Source: Ensifer adhaerens (GTDB taxonomy: Bacteria; Pseudomonadota; Alphaproteobacteria; Rhizobiales; Rhizobiaceae). From it: a DNA stretch of 64,000 nt. The stretch spans positions 496,001-560,000 of the forward strand of contig NZ_LGAP01000001.1 of assembly GCF_001270265.1 (NCBI RefSeq), read 5' to 3'. The notes beneath the pieces were generated by a model, which had not been told where the DNA came from, did no database searches, and worked only from the letters and a program-made list of their open reading frames with translations. Below are positions 15,337-22,987 of the stretch, one piece after another (position 1 is the first letter of the stretch; each line of letters opens with the position of its first letter). The position numbers and the translations under genes are program-made.

Positions 15337-17400
15337 TCAGATGTCGAGATTATCGGCGAACACGGCCCGCTCCTGGATAAACCGGAAGCGTGCGTCGGCC
15401 TTGGTGCCCATCAGGCTGTCGACGGCTTCGCGCGTGCCCTCGAAATCGACGTCGTCGATCTCGACCTTGAGCAGCGTGCGGAACTTCGGGTCCATCGTCG
15501 TTTCCTTGAGCTGTGCCGGCAGCATTTCGCCGAGACCCTTGAACCGGCCGACTTCGACCTTGCTGCGGCCGTTGAACTCGGTACGCATCAGTTCTTCTCG
15601 ATGGGCGTCGTCGCGCGCATAGAGCGTCTTCGAGCCCTGGCTCAGGCGGTAGAGCGGCGGTACAGCGAGATAGAGGTGACCGCCGCGGATGAGCTCCGGC
15701 ATCTCCTGATAGAAGAACGTGATCAGCAGCGAGGCGATGTGCGCGCCGTCGACGTCGGCGTCGGTCATGACGACGATGCGCTCGTAGCGCAGATCCTCTT
15801 CCCGGTATTTGCTGCGGGTGCCGCAGCCGAGCGCCTGGATCAGGTCGGCGATCTGCTGGTTGGCGCCCAGCTTTTCCCGGCCGGCGCTGGCGACGTTCAG
15901 GATCTTGCCGCGGAGCGGCAGGATGGCCTGGTTCGCACGGTTACGCGCCTGCTTGGCGGAGCCGCCAGCCGAATCCCCTTCGACGATGAAAAGTTCGGCG
16001 CCTTCGGCAGTGTTCTGCGAGCAGTCGGCAAGCTTGCCGGGCAGGCGCAGCTTGCGCACGGCGGTCTTGCGGTTGACTTCCTTTTCCTTGCGGCGGCGGA
16101 CACGCTCGTCGGCGCGTTCGATGACCCATTCGAGCAGCTTTGCCGCCTCGGCCGGGTTGTCGGCGAGATAGTGGTCGAAGGGATCGCGCAAGGCGTTTTC
16201 GACGATGCGTTGCGCCTCTACGGTCGCCAGCTTGTCCTTCGTCTGGCCGACAAACTCAGGCTCGCGGATGAAGACCGAGAGCATGCCGGCCGCGGAAATC
16301 ATCACGTCATCGGTGGTGATGATGGCAGCGCGCTTGTTTTGCGTCAGCTCGGCATAGTTCTTCAGACCCTTGGTGAGCGCGATGCGGAAACCCGCCTCGT
16401 GCGTCCCGCCTTCGGGCGTCGGGATGGTGTTGCAATAGGAGTGGACCTGCTGGTCGCCGCCATACCAGGTGACCGCCCATTCGAGCGAGCCGTGGCCGTT
16501 CGATTTCTCGGACTTGCCGGAAAAGATCTCTCGGGTGACGGTGAATTCCTTGCCGAGCGTCGCGGCCAGATAGTCCTTCAGGCCGCCGGGGAAATGGAAG
16601 ACCGCCCGATCGGGGATCTCGGAGCCTTCCAGCAGCAGCGACGGATCGCAGGACCAGCGGATTTCGACGCCGCCGAAGAGATAAGCCTTCGAGCGTGCCA
16701 TCCGAAACAGCCGCGCCGGCTCGAAGCGAGCATGCGGTCCGAAGATCTGCGGATCGGGATGGAAACGAACTCGCGTTCCGCGCCGGTTATGGACGTCGCC
16801 CAGTTCTTCGAGCCCGCCCTGCGGCACGCCGCGCGAAAAGCGCTGGCGATAAAGCTTGCGGTTTCTGGCAACCTCGACTTCGAGATCGTCCGAAAGTGCG
16901 TTCACCACGGACACGCCGACGCCGTGCAGGCCGCCGGAGGTTTCATAGGCCTTGCCGTCGAACTTGCCCCCCGCATGCAGAACGGTCATCACGACTTCGA
17001 GCGTCGACTTTCCTGGGAATTTGGGGTGGTTTTCGACCGGAATGCCACGGCCGTTGTCGGTCACCGACAGGTAGCCATCGGCGTCGAGATGGACTTCGAT
17101 GAAATTGGCGTGGCCGGCCACCGCTTCGTCCATCGAGTTGTCGATGACTTCGGCGAAGAGGTGGTGCAGCGCTTTTTCGTCGGTGCCGCCGATATACATC
17201 CCCGGACGCCGGCGTACCGGCTCCAGCCCTTCCAGCACCTCGATCGCAGAAGCATCGTAGTCGCCGCTGTCACTTCCCTTGGGCGCAGGGCGCGGTTCCT
17301 CGCGCGGAACCGGCGCCGCTCGCGCAACAGGTGCAGCATCTGGCACAACGGGCTTCGGTTGTTCGGGCATTGCGGAGAAGAGGTCGTTGCTGTCGTCCAT
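15337..17400 (-). CDS. parE: DNA topoisomerase IV subunit B
   Basis: This 687-residue protein is the ATPase subunit that works with ParC to decatenate chromosomes. It has the GHKL ATP site ('ALHHLFAEVIDNSMDEAVAG', then 'DNGRGIPVE', 'GLHGVGVSVVNAL') and the 'QTKDKL' lysine loop of the transducer. The TOPRIM domain carries 'IVEGDSAGGSAKQARNR' and 'MTDADVDGAHI'. The 'NRANQAILPLRGKILNV' form and length favour ParE over GyrB. An acidic, proline-rich N-terminal extension of about 45 residues precedes the core. It is divergent from the hydrolase gene at 17648. Confidence 0.96.
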   Translation of the reverse strand: MDDSNDLFSAMPEQPKPVVPDAAPVARAAPVPREEPRPAPKGSDSGDYDASAIEVLEGLEPVRRRPGMYIGGTDEKALHHLFAEVIDNSMDEAVAGHANFIEVHLDADGYLSVTDNGRGIPVENHPKFPGKSTLEVVMTVLHAGGKFDGKAYETSGGLHGVGVSVVNALSDDLEVEVARNRKLYRQRFSRGVPQGGLEELGDVHNRRGTRVRFHPDPQIFGPHARFEPARLFRMARSKAYLFGGVEIRWSCDPSLLLEGSEIPDRAVFHFPGGLKDYLAATLGKEFTVTREIFSGKSEKSNGHGSLEWAVTWYGGDQQVHSYCNTIPTPEGGTHEAGFRIALTKGLKNYAELTQNKRAAIITTDDVMISAAGMLSVFIREPEFVGQTKDKLATVEAQRIVENALRDPFDHYLADNPAEAAKLLEWVIERADERVRRRKEKEVNRKTAVRKLRLPGKLADCSQNTAEGAELFIVEGDSAGGSAKQARNRANQAILPLRGKILNVASAGREKLGANQQIADLIQALGCGTRSKYREEDLRYERIVVMTDADVDGAHIASLLITFFYQEMPELIRGGHLYLAVPPLYRLSQGSKTLYARDDAHREELMRTEFNGRSKVEVGRFKGLGEMLPAQLKETTMDPKFRTLLKVEIDDVDFEGTREAVDSLMGTKADARFRFIQERAVFADNLDI

Positions 17401-17647
17401 GGGGCGTCTAGATCATTCCTGTCGTGCGGAGGTGTTCATGGCCATAGCAAGACCTCGGTCTTGTCGCCATCCCCAGTCATTCGAATCACCCGGATTCTGC
17501 CAGAGTCTTGCCGATTGTGCGAACAAAAGGAGAATGGCAGCGCCGGATGCCTGCAAAAATAAAGCCTCTGCGTCGGCTTCCATCACCAACTGTTGCTTTG
17601 GCGCCGGGCCGATGGCAAGGCTTTGCGGCGAACCAGGGAGCCCTTCG

Positions 17648-18544
17648 TTGTCCGTGTCCACAGCTCATTTTTGCTTTCGCCGGCTTGCTGCCATGGTCCT
17701 GTCCATCGGCCTTGTTGCAGGCTCGGCCGCTTGCGTCGAGGCGCAGGTATTGAAGCCCTATAAGGACGATTTGTTTTCCTACGGCAAGGTGCTGGAGCAG
17801 AGCGATGGCGGTGACTACCGCGTCGTCGACTATCAGGAACTGCGCGACATCAACGAACGCGACGAAATTCCGGAGCGTCGGGCCAAGCGCTCCTTCGTCT
17901 CGCTTGGCGTCAAGAGCGAGCAGGTCAACGAGACCCTTGATGTCGGCGGACGCTCGATCGATGTGACACGCGTCGGTCGGGATCGGGGCGCAGCATTCAG
18001 CGTGATCTTCATTCATGGACGAGGCGGGGACCGGCGCCTCGGCGCCAATGATTTTTCCTTCGGCGGCAATTTCAATCGCCTGAAAAACCTCGCGGTTGCC
18101 AATGGCGGTGTCTATTACGCACCGAGCGTGCGGTCGTTCGATGCGGCGGGGGCAGCGGATGTCGCAGGACTGGTCAAGCTTGCCGCCGAGCGCTCAGGCG
18201 GCCGGCCGGTGGTGCTTGCCTGTGCCTCCATGGGCAGCTTCATCTGCTGGGGCGTGACGCGTGACGCAGGCGCTGTTGCTGTCCTTGGCGGCATGATGGT
18301 CATGGGCGGCGCCGCCGACCCGGATTTTATCAAGAGTGCCGCCTATAAGGCGAAGTTACCGATGTTCTTCAGCCATGGCAGCCGCGACAGCGTCTATCCG
18401 GCCGAGAGCCAGAAGGCGCTCTACACCGCGTTGAAGGGGCAGGGCTACCCGACCCGCTTCGTGCTTTTTGAAACCGGCTCGCACGGAACGCCGGTTCGCA
18501 TGACCGACTGGCGCGACGCCTTGAACTGGATCGGCAGCCGCTGA
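17648..18544 (+). CDS. Secreted alpha/beta hydrolase-like protein
   Basis: With the TTG start at 17648 (AGGGAG seven bases upstream) the product has 298 residues. It then begins with a clean signal peptide: 'FRRLAAMVLSIGLVAGSAACVEA' before QVLK. An open frame reaches much further upstream but would hide this signal. The mature part has an alpha/beta hydrolase core: 'VIFIHGRGGD' (oxyanion loop), 'LACASMGSF' (nucleophile elbow with Ser), 'FFSHGSRDSVYP' (Asp) and 'TGSHGTP' (His). It is probably a periplasmic esterase or lipase-like enzyme. It lies 129 bases upstream of the UbiA-DprE1 operon and may be separate from it. Confidence 0.8.
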   Translation: MSVSTAHFCFRRLAAMVLSIGLVAGSAACVEAQVLKPYKDDLFSYGKVLEQSDGGDYRVVDYQELRDINERDEIPERRAKRSFVSLGVKSEQVNETLDVGGRSIDVTRVGRDRGAAFSVIFIHGRGGDRRLGANDFSFGGNFNRLKNLAVANGGVYYAPSVRSFDAAGAADVAGLVKLAAERSGGRPVVLACASMGSFICWGVTRDAGAVAVLGGMMVMGGAADPDFIKSAAYKAKLPMFFSHGSRDSVYPAESQKALYTALKGQGYPTRFVLFETGSHGTPVRMTDWRDALNWIGSR

Positions 18545-18673
18545 CGCGCACCGTTCGATGCTCGGCATTTGTTAACCAGACCGGCAATTTCCGGGTGCAG
18601 ACCATCCGCTTGTTTCCACCTTTGAAAGTGATCGGCGCGATGATCTCCGGCAGATATTGCTGGGGTAAGTTTC

Positions 18674-20116
18674 ATGGATGCGCGCACCGAAACACGGCAG
18701 GTTCCGCTGTGTGTCGACCTGGATGGCACGTTGCTGGCCGCCGATACGCTGTGGGAAGGCGCTGCGATCATCCTGTTGCGCAATCCGCTCATGCTCGGAC
18801 CGATGATGCTGTGGCTGCTGAAGGGGAAGGCGCGCCTGAAACATGAAGTCGCCTTGCGCTCCGGGCGAAAGGCGGCGGACTGGCCGTACCGCCAGACCGT
18901 CCTGGCCCGACTGGCCGCAGAGCAGGCGGACGGGCGCGATATCGTGCTCGTCACTGGTGCGGCACCTTCCGTCGCCCGGGAGGTCGCGGCACATGTCGGG
19001 CTCTTTTCCTCGGTCATGCATTCATCGGAGGCGCTCAATCTGACGAGCAGCCGAAAGCGTGACGCACTGGTGAAACAGTTCGGCGAGGGCGGTTTCGATT
19101 ACATGGGCAACAGCCGCGACGACATCGCGGTGTTCGAGGTGTCACGCCGCGCGATTGTCGTGGCGCCGGATTCGGCGGCGGAGAAATGGCGCCGCAACCA
19201 CGATGCCGAGAAGCTCGATACCGGCAAGGTGAGCATGCTTGCTCCTTTGAAATCGATCCGCGTCCATCAGTGGGCGAAGAATGTGCTGATCGGCGTGCCG
19301 ATGATCCTCAATCATGAGGTGCTGCATCTCGATGCGCTGTTGAGTGTTATCATCGCATTCTTCGCCTTCAGCTTCCTGGCCTCCGCCGTCTACGTCATCA
19401 ACGATCTCTCGGACCTTGCGAATGACCGGCGCCACGCAAAGAAGCGCAACCGGCCGCTCGCCAGCGGCCAGATGTCGGTGCCGACGGCGCTCGTCCTCGT
19501 CATCTGCCTGATCCTGGCCTCGCTTTCGCTGACCTTTGCCCTTCCCTGGAAATTTGCCGGCGTGCTTGCCTTCTATGCCTGTGCCACGACGGCCTACACT
19601 TTTGTGCTGAAGCGCAAGCTGCTTGTCGACGTCTTCACGCTTGCCGGGCTCTACACCACCCGTATCGTTGCCGGTGCGGCGGCGACCGGAACGGAACTTT
19701 CCTTCTGGCTGGTATCTTTCGCGATCTTCTTCTTCCTCAGCCTGGCGCTGGTGAAGCGCTATGTCGAACTGCATGAATTCGAGGACAAGGACGGTGGTGC
19801 CGTTCCTGGCCGTGGCTATCTCGCAGTCGATTTCGAAATGGTCGGCCAGGCAGGTGTGGCCTCCGCCTTCACCGCGGCACTGGTGCTTGCGCTCTATGTG
19901 CACAGCAAGGAACTGCAGGAAATGTACACGACGCCCTGGGCGTTGTGGCCACTTTGCCCGTTGGTGCTCTATATGCTGCTTCGGATCTGGATGCTGGCGC
20001 GCCGTGGTATGCTGCACGAGGATCCCGTCGTCTTCATCATGCGCGATTGGCGCAGCCAGCTGACCATGCTGATTGGGGCGTTACTTATCCTTTTCGGAGC
20101 CGTCGGGCCGCAATGA
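18674..20116 (+). CDS. HAD phosphatase-UbiA prenyltransferase fusion (decaprenyl-phosphate phosphoribosyltransferase-like)
   Basis: This 480-residue protein has two domains. Residues 10-200 form a HAD phosphatase: DLDGT with Asp15 and Asp17, the 'LVTGA' threonine motif, and the acidic motif GNSRDD at 145-150. Residues about 200-480 are a UbiA membrane prenyltransferase with eight or so helices. Its first Asp motif is NDLSDLAND from Asn243, and the second lies in 'EDKDG'. 'KKRNRPLASG' matches decaprenyl-phosphate 5-phosphoribosyltransferases (Mycobacterium Rv3806c; NoeC of Azorhizobium). The HAD part could remove the 5-phosphate from the lipid-linked phosphoribose, a step done by a separate enzyme in mycobacteria. 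Its stop overlaps the DprE1-like start (ATGA). Confidence 0.87.
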   Translation: MDARTETRQVPLCVDLDGTLLAADTLWEGAAIILLRNPLMLGPMMLWLLKGKARLKHEVALRSGRKAADWPYRQTVLARLAAEQADGRDIVLVTGAAPSVAREVAAHVGLFSSVMHSSEALNLTSSRKRDALVKQFGEGGFDYMGNSRDDIAVFEVSRRAIVVAPDSAAEKWRRNHDAEKLDTGKVSMLAPLKSIRVHQWAKNVLIGVPMILNHEVLHLDALLSVIIAFFAFSFLASAVYVINDLSDLANDRRHAKKRNRPLASGQMSVPTALVLVICLILASLSLTFALPWKFAGVLAFYACATTAYTFVLKRKLLVDVFTLAGLYTTRIVAGAAATGTELSFWLVSFAIFFFLSLALVKRYVELHEFEDKDGGAVPGRGYLAVDFEMVGQAGVASAFTAALVLALYVHSKELQEMYTTPWALWPLCPLVLYMLLRIWMLARRGMLHEDPVVFIMRDWRSQLTMLIGALLILFGAVGPQ

Positions 20117-21435
20117 ACACGCAAGACTACGAAAGCTGGGGCCGGCTCGACCGTCGGCCGCGGCAGGGCATTTCACCTGACGACTACGAGGATCGCCTCG
20201 GCTCGATAGAGCCCGATGCCTTCCTGCCTTTCGGCAATGGTCGCAGCTACGGCGACAGTTGCCACAACGATGGCGGCCTGTTGATCGACAATCGCCGTCA
20301 CGCTCGCATCCTGGCGTTCGACCCGGGTACCGGCGTGATGACCTGCGAGGCAGGTGTCACGCTCCGCGACGTCCTGACCCGCGCCATTCCGCACCGTTTC
20401 TTTCTTCCGGTGACGCCAGGTACGGCCTTTGTCACCGTGGGTGGTGCGCTTGCCAACGATGTTCACGGCAAGAACCATCATGCCCGCGGCACCTTCGGCA
20501 ATCATGTGTCCGGCTTTACGTTGCTGCGTTCCGACGGCGAGCACCTGACCTGCACCTCCGCCGAAAATCCGGAGCTGTTTTCAGCGACGATCGGTGGAAT
20601 GGGGCTGACCGGCCTGATCCGGACCGTCAGTCTTCGGCTCCGCAAGGTGCCGTCGCCGCATGTTCAGCAGCATGCGATCCGGTTCGACAATCTCGACGAA
20701 TATTTCGGGCTGGTCGATCGCGTCGATGAGGAACACGAATATTCCGTCGCCTGGATCGACCAGCTTGCGACGGGACGGCGTATGGGCCGCGGCGTTCTGC
20801 TGGCCGGCGATCATGCCGACGGCTCCTGCGAGTTTCCCGATATGCCGAAAGGCATGAAGCTCTCGGTGCCGTTCTCGCCGCCGTTCAACCTTCTCAATTC
20901 AGCGACGCTCAAGGTCTTCAACGAATACTATTTCCGCAAGGAGAAACCGGGGGAAACCGTTTCGACGGTGCCGTGGACTTCCTATTTCTACCCGCTCGAC
21001 GCCATCGGCGCGTGGAACAGGCTTTACGGCCCCAAGGGGCTTTATCAGCACCAGAGCGTCTATCCCTCGGAGAATGCGCGGGAAATCACTGCGACGCTGA
21101 TGGAGACCGCACGCCGGGCCGGGCATGCGTCCTTCCTGACCGTCTTGAAGCGCTTCGGGGACATCGCCTCGCGCGGTCTCCTGTCGTTTCCGCGGCCCGG
21201 TTTTACTTTGACGCTCGACTTCGCCAATCAGGGTGAACGGACGGTAAAGCTGCTGGACCGCCTCGACGCGATCGTTGTCGAGGCCGGAGGTGCGGTAAAT
21301 CCTTACAAGGATGCACGCATGAGCCCGCAAGTCTTTGAAAAGTCTTTCGCATCCTGGCGGTCCCTTGAGGCGCTCCGTGATCCTGCGTTGACGTCGAACT
21401 TCTGGCGCCGCACGGCGCTGGCTTTGCCAAAATGA
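20113..21435 (+). CDS. DprE1-like FAD-dependent decaprenylphosphoryl-ribose 2'-oxidase
   Basis: At 440 residues it resembles mycobacterial DprE1 from end to end by eye. The FAD-binding PCMH loop is 'GNGRSYGDSCHNDGG'. 'TPGTAFVTVGGALANDVHGKNHH' carries the FAD-site His118, followed by 'GTFGNHV'. The C-terminal half has 'FYPLDAIGAWNRLYGPKGL', then 'LSFPRPGF' and the active-site lysine (Lys399) in 'YKDAR'. DprE1 oxidises the 2'-OH of lipid-linked ribose to a ketone. The residue aligned to Cys387 of DprE1, target of benzothiazinones, is Thr367. It is coupled to the UbiA gene by a 4-bp overlap. The expected reductase partner DprE2 is not recognisable here. Confidence 0.9.
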   Translation: MNTQDYESWGRLDRRPRQGISPDDYEDRLGSIEPDAFLPFGNGRSYGDSCHNDGGLLIDNRRHARILAFDPGTGVMTCEAGVTLRDVLTRAIPHRFFLPVTPGTAFVTVGGALANDVHGKNHHARGTFGNHVSGFTLLRSDGEHLTCTSAENPELFSATIGGMGLTGLIRTVSLRLRKVPSPHVQQHAIRFDNLDEYFGLVDRVDEEHEYSVAWIDQLATGRRMGRGVLLAGDHADGSCEFPDMPKGMKLSVPFSPPFNLLNSATLKVFNEYYFRKEKPGETVSTVPWTSYFYPLDAIGAWNRLYGPKGLYQHQSVYPSENAREITATLMETARRAGHASFLTVLKRFGDIASRGLLSFPRPGFTLTLDFANQGERTVKLLDRLDAIVVEAGGAVNPYKDARMSPQVFEKSFASWRSLEALRDPALTSNFWRRTALALPK

Positions 21436-21528
21436 GAATGCAGACAATTTTATGAAATTAAATACGCGAACTTCACTGAATATGCGTCTCTCGCGTGTAA
21501 GTACATTCCCGGGACTGGGAGTAAAACT

Positions 21529-21969
21529 ATGAAATATATTCCATTCATTCTCTTCACTGTGCTGACCAATGCGGCGGCACAGTTGATGCTGAAGCAGGGC
21601 ATGATGTCGCTCGGGCCGATCTCGATGACGGCAGAGACCGCCATCGTTCGCCTGTTCCAGATCGTTTTCAATCCATGGGTTTTCGCGGGTCTGGTGACCT
21701 TTGTCATCTCCATGGCATCGCATCTCTACGTGCTGTCGAAGGTAGAGCTTTCCTTCGCCTATCCGTTTCTGAGCCTGGCTTATGTGGCGGTTGCGATCTT
21801 CGCCTACTTCGTCTTCCGCGAGGACCTCAATGCCTGGCGCATCGCCGGCATCGCGCTCATCTGCGTTGGAACGGTCCTGATCGCCCAGTCGGGCATGTCA
21901 TCCCATAGCGACGAGACGCCGGTCGATGCGGCTGGTGCAAGAACAGCAGACTTCGGGAGCAAGTCATGA
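21529..21969 (+). CDS. Four-helix SMR/EamA-type membrane transporter
   Basis: This 146-residue protein has four predicted membrane helices: 'IPFILFTVLTNAAAQLML', 'WVFAGLVTFVISMASHLYVLS', 'YPFLSLAYVAVAIFAYFVF' and 'WRIAGIALICVGTVLIA'. The small multidrug resistance pattern is visible: 'N-x-x-A-Q-L-x-L-K-x-G', 'S-x-A-Y-P-x-x-S-L' and 'E-D-L-N'. In polymyxin-resistance operons, relatives (ArnE/ArnF) flip undecaprenyl-phosphate-aminoarabinose across the inner membrane. Its place between a lipid-linked pentose oxidase and a sugar-type SDR suggests the same job here. A 35-residue polar C-terminal tail is added. GGGAG precedes the ATG, and the stop overlaps the next start (ATGA). Confidence 0.85.
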   Translation: MKYIPFILFTVLTNAAAQLMLKQGMMSLGPISMTAETAIVRLFQIVFNPWVFAGLVTFVISMASHLYVLSKVELSFAYPFLSLAYVAVAIFAYFVFREDLNAWRIAGIALICVGTVLIAQSGMSSHSDETPVDAAGARTADFGSKS

Positions 21970-22976
21970 AGCACATTATCTTTGGTGGCGATGGTTTCGT
22001 CGGCAGGCATCTGGCGCAGCGCCTTGTCCAGGATGGCGAGGAGGTCGTGGTCGCCGATATCGTCAAATCCGACCTGCCGCACTACAACCGAGCCCGTTTC
22101 GTTCATTGCGACGTGACGCAGATGAGCGATGTGCTGAAGGTCGGTATCGGCCCGGACGACATGGTCTACAACATGGCGGCCAAGATGCTGTCGCCGTTGC
22201 AGATCCGTTCGAAGCGCTGGGACTTCTTCTGGCCGGTCAACTACTACGGTGCCGAGAACATCATGAAGGCCATGGGGGGAGCGAATGCCTCGCGCCTCGT
22301 TCAATTCACCACCGACATGATCTACGGTCACACGGTGCAGTCGCCGCAGACCGAGGACCATCCGGCAAAGCCGCTCGGCGAATACGGCAAATCGAAATGG
22401 GCCACCGAACAACTGGCCGTGCAATGGCGCAAGCAGGGCATGAACATCTCGATCTTCCGCCCGCGGCTGATTATCGGTCCGGGCCGTCTCGGCATTCTCG
22501 AAAAGCTGTTCAAGCTGATCGACATGAACCTGCCGGTGCCGATGATCGGTTCGGGCAAGGTGCCTTACCAGTTCATCTCGGTGTTCGATTGCGCCGAAGC
22601 GGCGCGGCTCGCATGGAAGGGTGGCGTGCCCAACGAGGCCTACAACCTCGGCTCAGACAGTCCTCCTTCGGTGCGTGAGCTTCTCGGCAACCTGATCAAG
22701 CACGCCGGTTCGAAGTCCTTCCTGCTGCCGACGCCTGCCTTCGCGGTGAAGCAGACGCTGGCGCTGTTCGACCTGATCAACAAGCCGATCATGGATCCGG
22801 AGCAGTACCTGATTGCCGACGAACTGTGCGTACGCGAGACGGGCAAGCTGAAGCATCAGCTCGGCTGGCGGTCGCAGTTCAACGATGGCGACATGCTGAT
22901 TGCCGCCTATGACGAGTATCGGGCCAAGAAGTCGGGCGCCGCGATGCAAAACGCCGCCGCCGTACCGGCCGAGTGA
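21966..22976 (+). CDS. NAD-dependent epimerase/dehydratase (extended SDR)
   Basis: At 336 residues it has the N-terminal nucleotide site 'IFGGDGFVGRHLAQRL' with 'VVVADI', the acidic end of a NAD-preferring strand. The catalytic Tyr140/Lys144 lie in 'YGKSK'. 'FRPRLIIGPGR' and 'ISVFDCAEAARLAW' are usual for sugar-nucleotide epimerases. It is longer than the classical SDR DprE2 (about 254 residues), so it is not an obvious orthologue, though it could take over reduction of the 2'-keto sugar. Alternatively it acts on a different, nucleotide-linked sugar. It is coupled to the genes on both sides. Confidence 0.85.
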   Translation: MKHIIFGGDGFVGRHLAQRLVQDGEEVVVADIVKSDLPHYNRARFVHCDVTQMSDVLKVGIGPDDMVYNMAAKMLSPLQIRSKRWDFFWPVNYYGAENIMKAMGGANASRLVQFTTDMIYGHTVQSPQTEDHPAKPLGEYGKSKWATEQLAVQWRKQGMNISIFRPRLIIGPGRLGILEKLFKLIDMNLPVPMIGSGKVPYQFISVFDCAEAARLAWKGGVPNEAYNLGSDSPPSVRELLGNLIKHAGSKSFLLPTPAFAVKQTLALFDLINKPIMDPEQYLIADELCVRETGKLKHQLGWRSQFNDGDMLIAAYDEYRAKKSGAAMQNAAAVPAE

Positions 22977-22987
22977 GGGGAATGACA

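Noticed and set aside
15241-17562. 773-residue plus-strand frame opposite parE
   Set aside because: Shadow of parE caused by codon bias; no domain recognisable.
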